Notes under the pieces: generated by a model | Databases searched by the model: none | Seen by the model: the letters and a program-made list of their open reading frames with translations, nothing else | Told to the model about the DNA's origin: nothing | Made by a program: the position numbers and the translations under genes | Shown here: positions 22,815-31,790 of the stretch, piece by piece | Layout of the letters: every line of letters starts with the position of its first letter | How positions within the stretch are numbered: position 1 is the stretch's first letter | Assembly: GCF_905171765.1 (NCBI RefSeq) | Contig: NC_053393.1 | Coordinates: forward strand, 191,111,921-191,175,920 | Direction of reading: 5' to 3' | Source: Bufo bufo | Taxonomy: Eukaryota; Chordata; Amphibia; Anura; Bufonidae | DNA length: 64,000 nucleotides

Positions 22815-23330
22815 CTAAAGGTGAAGTGCCGACATGTTTCCTTGAATACTTCTAAAAGACTGGCCTGAAAGTGTTAGACATGACCTCTCTTCCTCCTCCT
22901 CTTCCTGGGCCACATCCTCTTCCATCATCACCCTAAGTGTTTTCTCAAGGAGACAAAGAAGTGGTATTGTAACGCTGATAATGGCGTCATCGCCACTGGC
23001 CATGTTGGTGGAGTACTCGAAACACTGTTGCCCTTGGGGGGCAGCTAGTGATAACAGTGTGTCTTTTAGCCAGCGTATATCTGACCCATTAGTAGTCTGG
23101 TAGACAGGTGAGGAAGAGGAGTTAGTCCACTAAGGCAAATGCTGCCAGAAAGCAGCGCACTGTGCAATTAACAGTGAGTACTGTCCGAGCACAGATGATG
23201 CTATAACAAAAGAAGCTAGGAGCAAAACAGATATAAGTGCAGAGTGCCCTCTAGTGGTTGTACTCTATCATCAGACACAGTATGACTATGAATATACTAA
23301 GTCAGATATAGCTGATAATTTTTATCTAAA
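22815..23330 (-). pseudogene. hAT-2 transposase remnant, upstream part
   Basis: Minus-strand frame 23003-22815 reads MASGDDAIISVTIPLLCLLE, followed by an acidic linker (EEEEEERSCL) and then GQSFRS at the PLE1 target site. It continues on the other side of PLE1 (near 19458) as SLLEVAQKEDFCNSRG. The equivalent block in hAT-3 is MVSGDAAIISITIPLLCLLK, which supports the identification. The N-terminal catalytic half and the BED finger are not recognisable upstream. Confidence 0.75.
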
Positions 23331-23449
23331 AGGTCTAGACATTACTATTTTTTAAGGACAAGAAATACATGTTAAATTTTATTACCAATGACACGTGTAA
23401 ACCCAGGGACACCTGTGGTCCTAGTGACCAACTGTAAAAAAAAAACAAA

Positions 23450-23800
23450 AAAAACTCACTTATGCACGTCTTATCCCAGATGTGCAGTATATCAGAGGCT
23501 TTTTTCACCCCAGTAACCAAAAAGGCTTATTTCTGGCATAAATGTGACAATCACTTATGCACATGTAATCAGAGATGTGCAGTATATCAGAGGGTTTTTT
23601 CACCCCAGTATGACAAAGCAGGATTTCTGGCCTTAATGTGACAATCACTTATGCACGTGTAATCACAGATGTGCAGTATATCATTGGGTTTTTTCACCCT
23701 AACCAAAGAGCTGTATTTCTGTCCTAAATGTGACACTTACTTATGCATGTAGTTTTTTTTTTTTAACCCTAGTGTCTCAAAGCAGTATTTCTGGACTTGC
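23450..23800. repeat. 94-bp tandem array in hAT-2
   Basis: Four units share CACTTATGCACGTGTAATCA and GTGCAGTATATCAGAGG, starting near 23459, 23554, 23648 and 23740 (periods of 95, 94 and 92 bp). Confidence 0.85.
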
Positions 23801-24468
23801 AGACATGCAGATATCCTGTGCTGGTGCATTATCGTTGCATAAAATGGCTGCCGATTATGTATTGATATTGACTAACTGAAGAAAAAAAAGTTTGCTTTCA
23901 GCAGTAGTGGGCTCAGGGCAGGCTTAAAAAAATTGTGCACTGCACCCACAAAACACATTTGCTGTAGATCGCTGAGTACAAAAAACATTTCTTGATAAGA
24001 TCTATCCCTGATCTTTCCCTCACAGCAGCTGCAGCCTCTCCCTACACTAATCCGAGCAGAGTGACGGGCGGCGCTACATGACTCCAGCTTAAATAGAGGC
24101 TGGGTTGCATGCTGCAGTTGGCCAATCACAGCCATGCCAATAGTAGGCATGGCTGTGATGGCCTTTTGGGGCAAGTAGTATGACATTTGTTGATTGCCTG
24201 CTTTGCAGCCTTTCAAAAAGCACCATAAGAATCGCTGAACACCGAACCCGAACTTTTACGTAAATGTTCGGGTGTCGAAAAACCTAAAGTTCGGTACAAA
24301 CCCGAACTTTACAGTTCGGGTTTGCTCAACTCTAATTATAGCTAAATTCGGTTCAATGTGATAGGAACTTAGCTTAAAGGATATATACACCTCCAGGGGC
24401 ATTTTTTTTTTTTTAAGATTGCATTTTGGGGTAAAATATTTTTTGCAATTATCCACAAATGTATTTAT

Positions 24469-24790
24469 TAGAGATGAGCGAATCCACTTCGGATGAAACA
24501 TCTGAAGTCAATTCGCATAAAACTTATTTTCAATACTGTATAGAGCGCTCGGGTTTGATTCCAATGTACCACTTGTACCACCGAGTTCGGGAAATGTTTT
24601 TTTACAGTATAAATCAATTTCTAAAGTTATTATGCAAAGTCTTGCGAGACTTCACAAAGTAATAACTTCGGCTCATCGGAGCTAATACATTCTAACACTG
24701 TACGGAGCGCTCGCTCCGCACAGTATTGAAACAAAGTGTTATACGAATCAACTTCGGGTGTTTCATCCAAAGTCAATTCACTCATCCCTA
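24469..24790. mobile_element. hAT-type MITE with 8-bp target duplication
   Basis: The ends TAGAGATGAGCGAATCCACT and the inverse of TTCACTCATCCCTA are inverted, and the flanks GTATTTAT (24461-24468) and GTATCTAT (24791-24798) match at 7 of 8. Inverted arms of roughly 50 bp carry the CTTCGGATGAAACATC block. The first bases resemble the ends of hAT-2, so it may have been mobilised by a related transposase. Confidence 0.88.
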
Positions 24791-24825
24791 GTATCTATCA
24801 TAGCCTATAAATTATTACAAACTAA

Positions 24826-25106
24826 GGGCTCATTCAGGCGGCCATATGCTGTCCGCAAAAATGCAAATCAGTTTTTTTGCGGATTAGATGTTGTCCCATT
24901 CGTTTCTATGGGGCCGTTTTCTTCCATTGCACAGCTCAGCAAAAAAATGAAACCTGTCCTATACTTGTTATGGACATGGCGCTATTGAAGTTTATGGATC
25001 ACCAAAAAAACTGAATTCAATCCGTTTTTTTGCGGACATGCTGAACTGTCCTCAAAAAAACAGATCAGCATTTTTGCGGACAGCATACGGCTGTCTGAAT
25101 GAGCCC
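24826..25106. mobile_element. TAA-flanked palindromic MITE (GGGCTCATTCA type)
   Basis: It begins GGGCTCATTCAGGCGGCCAT and ends with the inverse, flanked by TAA (24823-24825 and 25107-25109). The arms share CTGTCCGCAAAAATGC. A TWA duplication suggests a Harbinger origin. It has no coding capacity. Confidence 0.88.
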
Positions 25107-25399
25107 TAAGGGTAAGAGTATTTTGCATACTTAATTAAGAACTGATTGGTCCTGCCCCCTTTAATATTACCTTCTATATTCTGTGTAATGATATCATACA
25201 TACACAAGCCACCCAATCCCCCCTTTGTGCTGAGAAGGCCACATTCCTTAGTGATTATTTCAGAGACATGCATGCTGCACACTAAGTTGCGTACACACAA
25301 TCCATGGGGCCCCGGTGCGAAACTTATCCATGAGGCCCCCTCCCCGTCGCCGCCCCCCCAACCTGTCTCCACTCCCACCCGCCGCACGTGTATGTATGT

Positions 25400-25404
<5 letters not shown>

Positions 25405-25454
<50 letters not shown>
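25405..25454. repeat. TA microsatellite
   Basis: About 50 bp of uninterrupted (TA)n. Confidence 0.97.
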
Positions 25455-25457
<3 letters not shown>

Positions 25458-25699
25458 CTGTATATCACTACATACAAGAGGAAGATATACGGTATAACAT
25501 CTTTTTTATTCTTTATTTACCGTATGTGTTTTCAGAAATATGGTTAAGGTTACATCATGTTAATCCACATTTAACAGGATAGATATGTTGGCACCTGGCC
25601 AATAAAAAATCATAAGTAACTGATTTGCATCCTGTCATCAAGGTCTAAATGTATACAAGGTAAGACAGCTGTCATATTAAAGGACTAGCATGAGAAAGA

Positions 25700-26275
25700 A
25701 ATATAGCCACTCTATGAGCGGTACAAAACATTAGACCTAGATCCAACAAAAATGGGAGGGAATCATAATAATGACTGAACAGATAGAGGGGGATAACAAG
25801 ACTAACACACATGAGGAAAGGTAGTGTAGATCACATAAGGTAAAAGAGAACAATAATAGGACAAAGTAGGTAACAGTGGTAAAGATAACCTCTTCAAGCC
25901 AGTAAGGATTGGTATTCCAAGGAGTCCAAGTAGTAACAAAGGCTTTATGATTGTTCTTTAAGAACGCCATTAGTTCCTCCATTCTCCGTATCTCTTCCAC
26001 TTTCTGTACCCAAAGCTCAGTGGATGGTGGAACAGGAGATTTCCATTTCGCTGGGATGCAGGACCTAGCCGCAATGACCAAATGGAGTAAGCTCAGAGGT
26101 AAGTCCGAAAGAAATAAAAATAAAAAACCTGGCGTGTTTGGTACGGAAAAAGAAAAAAATAGTTGCCAAGATCTTATGGATTAACTCCCAGAAACGTTTG
26201 ATTTTGTCACATTGCCAGAAAATATGAAGCAATGAGCCTTTAGATGTTTTGCAACGCCAGCATAAAGGGGGCGTT
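25700..26275 (-). pseudogene. L1 ORF2 C-terminus, minus strand (3' part)
   Basis: From 26275 downward the minus strand reads CWRCKTSKGSLLHIFWQCDK and IKRFWELIHKILATIFF, the Cys-rich C-terminal motif of L1 ORF2 (C-x2-C, then H and C). After a frame change come AARSCIPAKWKSPVPPSTELW and QKVEEIRRMEELMAFLKNN, the final helical segment. The upstream part of the same protein is at 31217-31490, on the other side of PLE3. The fragment is dead. Confidence 0.82.
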
Positions 26276-26782
26276 AGGATTAACTAAAAAAGGAATTGTT
26301 TGCGTATGTTTGTCATATGATTTTACTGCCTGAATAAACGCTTAAAATAACTTTATTAATGTCTATATTAAAATAGTGGCAACCCACAACATGAAAAACT
26401 TATGAGGCTAATTCTGGAGGAGTGGCTCACACCACAATTGTATGGGTACAGCCTAGTCCTCCACACCTAATAACACAGTGTGTTTTACTGGATATGTCAG
26501 GGTTTATGTAATACCCTTCCAAGATATCAGAACACTCTGTAGTAGTTGCTCAGGTGTGCTGAATACACTTATTACAACAGCTATACACTTAGTTGCAACT
26601 AGATACTTTCTTGCAACAGTGCGTCACACCAGCAACATATGTAGATAGCAAGGTGGGATGGATATGGTACAGGCGAGAGCTATTTTTATAAAGCTCTACC
26701 CTATAACCTGCTTTTCCAATCCAGCCTACATTGGACTTGATTGCTATTTACATGAACATGAAATTCCCTGCCTATTCATGTG

Positions 26783-26839
26783 TCTGCTCGACGCGTTTCT
26801 ATATCACTTTGGTGACAGTAATATGTCCTCAGGAGCAGA
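26783..26839 (-). ncRNA. Predicted type I hammerhead ribozyme in PLE3
   Basis: On the minus strand the parts occur in order. TCTGCTC (26839-26833) is the first strand of stem I. CTGAGGA (26832-26826) fits CTGANGA fully. A 26-nt imperfect stem II follows with TCAC/GTGA pairing. Then come GAAA, C-GC-G (stem III of one pair with a 2-base loop), TC as U16.1-H17, and GAGCAGA (26789-26783), which pairs perfectly over 7 bp with the first strand. Every conserved core position is met. Minimal-stem-III hammerheads are known from Penelope-like elements, where they may act as dimers and self-cleave the element RNA. Confidence 0.8.
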
Positions 26840-27481
26840 GTAGTACATTGGTATAAGTGCAGTTCGCTCCATGTATTTAAGCGAAAAATGCCACTCTGCC
26901 TGCAGGTAAAGGACGCTGCATGGTCCTGTTGGCGAACGTGCAGCGCACAGATACACAGCCTCCGGCTCTATTATGTCCATAGCGCGGCCGCTCATATAAA
27001 GGTAGCCAGTGGAAAATCAACCTCCTCCGCTCTGCCCGTTCTATACATGCTAACCGCTATAGTGGGTAATATTTTATTTGGCAGAAAAATTGCTTACCAT
27101 ATCAGGGGATGTACAGAAAGGTGCAGCATCACTCTAGAGGTGTGTGGATCTGAGTTACAGTAACTTAACCTATTAGATTATTTACCATATCCCCAATTCA
27201 CAACAAAGTTAATCAGATGACAGATGACATATTTGGTGGAGATATAATGTGTCCGTAAGTACATTAATCCAGCATTCCATTATCCCTACATACATAGACC
27301 AGAGTATTTAAAGTGATATATGCAGGATGGTCTAAATCAATCATAGAGTCCCATCAGTTTATGTGTGGAATCTCCATTAGTAACCAGTGACTAATCAGCC
27401 GGAAAGTCACTGGGGTATAAGTCCACTTCATATCCATAGCATTGGGGCGTCCAACTTCATATTTCAACGCAAAATCTCATT

Positions 27482-27678
27482 TTAGATGAAACATGTATAG
27501 GAGATAAAGTCATTTAGACCAAAGGGTTTTACAGTTTTCAGTGTAAATGTCCACTGCGTCTCTTTCCGTAACAGCAGGTTGTCGATGTCCCCTCCTCTCG
27601 GAGATCCTCTAACATGCTCGATTCCCTGGAAGGAAATGCATTGTTTAACTCCCGGGTGACACTCCATGACATGTTGGG
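27482..27678 (-). pseudogene. PLE3 GIY-YIG endonuclease, C-terminal part
   Basis: The minus strand reads QHVMECHPGVKQCISFQGIEHV, then GGDIDNLLLRKETQWTFTLKTVKPFGLN. This parallels REAFWIHTLDTLHPRGLN in PLE1 and KETKWIFKL-ETVHPKGLN in PLE2. The preceding part of the domain lies beyond the inserted LTR element, at 30889-31216. Confidence 0.85.
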
Positions 27679-28514
27679 TGTGGCGAAACCAACCTCGCCA
27701 CTGGGTTTTGGAGAGGCCTGTTAAAAAGCCTCTTGCCTCAGGATTATGGCCCATACTAACTTTTAAACCCCTGAACCGATTCAAGTGAATTTTGGATAGG
27801 TTTGTCATACTGTTTAAATTGATGTAAGTTATATATATGGACAATGTAAACTCACAAAGTTGTAACAATTTATAATAAGTGTAACTTGTCAGCTTGGGAG
27901 GAATATGCTGGGTGTGTTTCTATTGTGCCATTGTCCCATTGTGTGTTTAAATGGTGATGTCTGTCCTATTGTATCCACATGTGTATTGGCGATTTCCCTT
28001 TGTCCTGAGAGATAATTGGACTGCTCCTCGGTTGTCTCCGGGACAGAGAGGAGGAAACCATGATGCATTGTGGGAATAAGTTGTATCTGTCCTGTGTCGC
28101 AGTCTCCCTTCTGGTCCTCTGGGGGCGTGAACGATTGGTTGCTGTACTTACATTGTATGTGTTGTAAATTACTGTTTGGTTGTATTTCAAAACCCTGTGG
28201 GCAGTACTAGGTTTGTGGTTTATGAATAAAAGAGGCTGTACTTGAAGTACAGTCAGACCACTGCTTGACCCTCAACACGGAGCCTTGTCTCGTTATTGGG
28301 GGGATCCACGGTCTGCTGTTAGAGACTGATTGCCAGGAGTGTAAGCTGATTCCTGTTCGTCTGCTAGCAGCTATTCGTGAGGTTCCAGTTTGGAGTGCTA
28401 TTTTGTATCCAGTTCGGCAGTTTGGTGTTCTGCAGTAGCTGTGCCTGTCTCTCAGAAAGGGGCCTATCGCCTAAACGGATTTTAACCCCTTGTCTGCTGA
28501 AATGGTCCGTTACA
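27679..28514 (+). repeat. 5' LTR
   Basis: 836 bp with TG...CA ends. A polyadenylation signal AATAAA lies at 28225-28230, followed by the R/U5-like GCTGTACTTGAAGTACAG inverted repeat. It is slightly longer than the 3' LTR because of small indels. Confidence 0.92.
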
Positions 28515-28536
28515 TTGGTGGCAGCAGTGGGATCGT
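28515..28536 (+). promoter_or_regulatory. Primer-binding-site-like sequence
   Basis: TGGTGGCAGCAGTGGGATC begins one base after the 5' LTR, the expected place for tRNA priming of minus-strand DNA. The TGG start fits a tRNA 3' CCA end. I did not match it to a particular tRNA. Confidence 0.65.
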
Positions 28537-28603
28537 TCCTACAGCCAGAAGGACAGCTACAGGAGACACCATTTCTTTGGATTTTACAACTTAAGGGCAA
28601 CGC

Positions 28604-29629
28604 ATGTCTCAGTACAGCGACCCTAAAAGCACCAGGATGGAACCAGCAGTGGAGTACAGATACTCTGAGGAATTTGACCGTATGATGTGGTTGCGGCTGA
28701 ACTTCTTCGGACCCAATCCAGCTGAGAAATCTGTGAAGTTCGTGAGGAGTCTAGTGTTCAAGACCCTACTATACCGGGCAGAAGGTGACGGTCAGCTGCC
28801 ACGTTGGGTGGACCTCCATCGGAAGTTACAGTTGCGGGACAGAGAGAGCTCAGTCTCCTCTCCCCAGCGGCAGAGTGTCCAGCAGGTAATTGGGAGCCCA
28901 GTCTCCATTCCCCAGCGGCAGTGTGAATTACAGGGAATTGGGAGCCCAGTCTCCATTCCCCAGCGGCAGGCTGAGTTACAGGGGGCAGAGGTAGTTGTTC
29001 CTGCCCCCCAGCAGCAGAGTGATATGCCGGGAAGGCAGTGTGAAATGCAGGGAGAGGAGAGCAGCGTCCTCCCTCCCCAGCGGCAGGCTGAGTTACAGGG
29101 GGCAGAGGTAGTTGTTCCTGCCCCCCAGCAGCAGAGTGATATGCCGGGAAGGCAGTGTGAAATGCAGGGAGAGGAGAGCAGCGTCCTCCCTCCCCAGCGG
29201 CAGGCTGAGTTACAGGGGGCAGAGGTAGTTGTTCCTGCCCCCCAGCAGCAGCATGATTTTTTGGGAATTGGGAGCCCAGTCTCCATTCCCCAGCGGCCGA
29301 GTGATGTGCCGGGAATTGGGAGCCCAGTCTTCATTCCCCAGCGGCCGTGTGATGTACAGGGAATTGGGAGCCCAGTCTCCATTCCCCAGCGGCCGTGTGA
29401 TGTACAGGGAATTGGGAGCCCAGTCTCCATTCCCCAGCGGCCGAGTGATGTACAGGGAATTGGGAGCCCAGTCTCCATTCCCCAGCGGCAGGCGGAGTTA
29501 CAGGGGGCAGAGACAGTCGGTCCTGTCCCCCAGCGGCAGAGTGTCCAGCAGGGAATAGAGAGCCCAGTCTCCTTTCCCCAGCAGCAGGACACTGTATTGG
29601 GGGCGGAGACGGTCGGTCGCCCGCCCTAG
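28604..29629 (+). CDS. Repetitive gag-like protein of the LTR element
   Basis: An intact 341-codon frame opens MSQYSDPKSTRMEPAVEYRY. A unique N-terminal part of about 80 residues (EEFDRMMWLRLNFFGPNPAE, then LVFKTLLYRAEGDGQLPRWV) is followed by roughly 250 residues of tandem repeats. One type is a 16-residue unit (IGSPVSIPQRPCDVQG). The other is a 39-residue unit starting GAEVVVPAPQQQ, present twice in perfect tandem. The repeats are rich in Pro, Gln and Ser, probably disordered. Position after the primer site suggests a gag-like role; I recognise no capsid or zinc-knuckle motif. A second ATG at 28637 (MEPAVEYRY) is an alternative start. After the stop, related text (PSPQRQLNAPGG) continues in another frame to about 30062, so the protein was once longer. 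Confidence 0.7.
   Translation: MSQYSDPKSTRMEPAVEYRYSEEFDRMMWLRLNFFGPNPAEKSVKFVRSLVFKTLLYRAEGDGQLPRWVDLHRKLQLRDRESSVSSPQRQSVQQVIGSPVSIPQRQCELQGIGSPVSIPQRQAELQGAEVVVPAPQQQSDMPGRQCEMQGEESSVLPPQRQAELQGAEVVVPAPQQQSDMPGRQCEMQGEESSVLPPQRQAELQGAEVVVPAPQQQHDFLGIGSPVSIPQRPSDVPGIGSPVFIPQRPCDVQGIGSPVSIPQRPCDVQGIGSPVSIPQRPSDVQGIGSPVSIPQRQAELQGAETVGPVPQRQSVQQGIESPVSFPQQQDTVLGAETVGRPP
28850..29600 (+). repeat. 48-bp and 117-bp tandem repeats in the LTR element ORF
   Basis: The 48-bp unit begins ATTGGGAGCCCAGTCTCCAT and is repeated in phase with codons. The 117-bp unit (about 28980-29214) is duplicated in perfect tandem. Both unit lengths are multiples of 3, so copy changes keep the frame open. Confidence 0.88.
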
Positions 29630-30062
29630 CGGCTGGAAGTATGTATGGGAGAGGAGCTCGTTACTCCCTCTCCCCAGCGGCAGCTTAACGCACCAGGGGG
29701 AGACAGTAAGCCCCACAACAGTGCAGATGGGACCGTGGTCTCTGCACTTACAGCACAGGGGGTAGAGACAGTCGGTCTCCCCCTCCAACAACCAGGCTCC
29801 AACCAGGCTTCTTCCATGGTAACGCTGGCACCAGGGCAGAGTACCGCTGATACCTGCCCACAAAGCAACCTCCACTTCAAGCCAGGGAGCAACACAGAGA
29901 CCGGGAGTACTAGCTACCAACAAAACCTTGGTGGACTCACTGGACAAAGACGGGCTTCCAAATTCAACAGGTCCAGTATTTGGTTGTGGGTGGGCTGCCA
30001 GACTAACTCAGGTACTGACCATGAGGTCAGGTATCTGGTTAGTCTTCCCTGGGAGGGGGAGA
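29630..30062 (+). pseudogene. Continuation of the repeat protein after a stop
   Basis: A second frame (from 29645) reads MGEELVTPSPQRQ, then a Gln/Ser/Thr-rich stretch (GVETVGLPLQQPGSNQASS), and runs into the 3' LTR. It looks like the C-terminal part of the same protein, now out of frame. The purine tract at 30048-30062 lies at its end. Confidence 0.5.
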
Positions 30063-30888
30063 TGTGTGGCGAAACCAACCTCGCCACTGGGTTTTGGAGA
30101 GGCCTGTTTAAAAGCCTCTTGCCTCAGGATTACGGCCCATACTAACTTTTAAACCCCTGAACCTATTCAAGTGAATTTTGGATAGGTTTGTCCCCAAGTT
30201 ATACTGTTTAAATTTATGTAAGTTATATGTATGGACAATGTAAACTCACAAAGTTGTAACAATTTATAATAAGTGTAACTTGTCAACTTGGGAGGAATAT
30301 GCTGGGTGTGTTTCTATTGTCCCATTGTGTGTTTAAATGGTGATGTCTGCACATGTGTATTGGCGATTTCCCTTTGTCCTGAGAGATAATTGGATTGCTC
30401 CTCGGTTGTCTCCGGGACAGAGAGGAGGAAACCATGATGCATTGTGGGGATATGTTGTATCTGTCCTGTGTCGCAGTCTCGCTTCTGGTCCTCTGGGGGC
30501 GTGAACGATTGGTTGCTGTACTTACATTGTATGAGTTGTAAATTACTGATTGGTTGTATTTCAAAACCCTGTGGGCAGTACTAGGTTTGTGGTTTATGAA
30601 TAAAAGAGGCTGTACTTGAAGTACAGTCAGACCACTGCTTGACCCTCAACACAGAGCCTTGTCTCGTTATTGGGGGGATCCACGGTCTGCTGTTAGAGAC
30701 TGATTGCCAGGAGTGTAAGCTGATTCCTGTTCGTCTGCTAGCAGCTATTCGTGAGGTTCCAGTTTGGAGTGCTATTTTGTATCCAGTTCGGGAGTTTGGT
30801 GTTCTGCAGTAGCTGTGCCTGTCTCTCAGAAAGGGGCATATCGCCTAAACTGATTTTAACCCCTTGTCTGCTGAAACGGACCGTTACA
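30063..30888 (+). repeat. 3' LTR
   Basis: 826 bp, the partner of 27679-28514, with AATAAA at 30599-30604. Immediately followed by the TTGGG target duplication. Confidence 0.92.
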
Positions 30889-31216
30889 TTGGGCAATTGG
30901 AGTATCATCCTCATGGCTGATGCTCAGCAAATGTTCTCCAATCCGTCTCCTAAATTCCCTCTTGGTTTTACCCACATATTGTTTTTGACAGATACATGTA
31001 GCCACATAGACCACCCCTACCGTTCTGCAGTTGATGAACGACCTGATAACAAAGTTCCGTCCTGTTGTGGTGCATTTCACTATATTGCCCTTTTTTAATG
31101 GCCTTGCATGCAACACATTTACCGCATTTGAACGTACTGGGTGGTCTATTGGGTAACCAAGTGGGGTGTATTGGGGGACTGTACAAACTGTGCACCAGTT
31201 GATCTCTCAAATTAAA
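30889..31216 (-). pseudogene. PLE3 linker and GIY-YIG N-terminal part
   Basis: The minus strand reads LYFNLRDQLVHSLYSPPIHP, then a Cys-rich linker FKCGKCVACKAIKKGQYSEM, then the start of the nuclease VGVVYVATCICQKQYVGKTK and EFRRRIGEHLLSI with the catalytic Arg region. The domain is then cut by the LTR element at 30888, and its end is at 27482-27678. A frame change separates the linker from the nuclease. Confidence 0.85.
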
Positions 31217-31490
31217 ATAAAGGGGACGTTGTCGGAAACATTTTCTGGAGATGGGTCGGAACATAATACCATATTGATAGTATTTTATAGCTGGCTTCTT
31301 GGTACTTACTGGCAATGGAGGATTTATGAGCCAATTGAATCAGTTTGGACCATTGGTCGGAGGAGATATCAACTTGCAATTCTTGAATCCACTTGTCAGT
31401 GTAGGGAGGGTGGAAATTTTCTTCGGGTAATACTAGCGCTTTATAGAGTTCTGAGAACATCTTCTTGTATATATTGATATAGTGGACCAC
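31217..31490 (-). pseudogene. L1 ORF2 segment, minus strand (upstream part)
   Basis: The minus strand reads YTDKWIQELQVDISSDQWSK, then LIQLAHKSSIASKYQEASYK and SIWYYVPTHLQKMFPTTSPL. This is the L1 ORF2 region just before the Cys-rich C-terminus, which continues at 26275. The reverse transcriptase and endonuclease upstream are missing, so the L1 is 5'-truncated at about 31490. Confidence 0.8.
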
Positions 31491-31790
31491 GCTGATGATA
31501 TAACCTGAGTATATCCTGTATATAATTATATATGTACAGCTGGTATAAGTTATACATTTTCTTGTATATAGTGATATGGAGCATGCTGGTTTAACCTGGG
31601 TATCTCCTGTATATAATTATATATGTACAGCTGGTATAAGTTATACATCTTCTTGTATGTAGGGATCTAGAGCATGCTGGTATAACCTAGGTATCTCCTT
31701 ATATGATTATATATGTACAGCTGGTATAAGTTATACATCTTAATATACCAGAAGATGTATAACTTATACCAGGCCAGCTCACATATAATA
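31465..31790. repeat. 91-bp tandem array, three units
   Basis: The units share TATATGTACAGCTGGTATAA and GTTATACATCTTCTTGTAT, with GTACAG at 31534, 31625 and 31715 (periods about 91 and 90 bp). An inverted piece follows (AAGATGTATAACTTATACCA near 31752). Confidence 0.88.

Larger units (their letters stand above)
19473..22847 (+). mobile_element. Penelope-like element 1 (PLE1), inverted terminal repeats
   Basis: A 14-bp duplication ACTTCTAAAAGACT flanks the element exactly (19459-19472 and 22848-22861). The first 533 bp (19473-20005) are the inverse of 22245-22775, so the element has long inverted terminal repeats, and a 72-bp tail follows the right copy. The repeats include the last part of the endonuclease coding region, so the left copy carries it in antisense. 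This matches the pseudo-LTR arrangements known for Penelope-like elements. Reverse transcriptase and GIY-YIG domains lie between. Confidence 0.92.
16430..24334 (-). mobile_element. hAT-2 element with 8-bp target duplication
   Basis: The left end TAGAGTTGAGCGGACA and right end GCTCAACTCTA are inverted, with an 11-bp perfect core. The flanks ATTATAGT (16422-16429) and ATTATAGC (24335-24342) match at 7 of 8 positions, as expected for hAT. Within lie a degenerate minus-strand transposase, subterminal arrays, a partial internal duplication, an unclassified insert and PLE1. Subterminal DNA is rich in GTTCGGG and its inverse. Confidence 0.88.
27679..30888 (+). mobile_element. Complete non-autonomous LTR retrotransposon
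   Basis: Two near-identical LTRs (27679-28514 and 30063-30888) start TGTGGCGAAACC and end CGTTACA, and a 5-bp duplication TTGGG flanks the whole (27674-27678 and 30889-30893). A primer-binding-site-like TGGTGGCAGCAGTGGGATC follows the 5' LTR at 28516. A purine tract (GGGAGGGGGAGA) precedes the 3' LTR. The 1.55-kb interior encodes one repetitive protein and no protease, reverse transcriptase or integrase. The near identity of the LTRs suggests a recent insertion. The related solo LTR at 6570-7403 shows the family is present elsewhere. Confidence 0.93.
26276..31216 (-). mobile_element. Penelope-like element 3 (PLE3), 5'-truncated
   Basis: A 14-bp duplication (ATAAAGGGGGCGTT at 26262-26275, ATAAAGGGGACGTT at 31217-31230) brackets the element, which splits an L1 ORF2 exactly between its TSPLF and CWRC blocks. 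The element holds the C-terminal linker and GIY-YIG coding region (minus), a predicted hammerhead ribozyme, and about 1.2 kb of 3' noncoding DNA. The reverse transcriptase is absent, so the copy is 5'-truncated. A complete LTR retrotransposon sits inside its endonuclease region. Confidence 0.85.

Noticed and set aside
28792..29592. 266-codon minus-strand Cys- and Trp-rich frame
   Set aside because: Antisense of the repeat protein in the LTR element; the plus strand has the start, the LTR context and the right direction.
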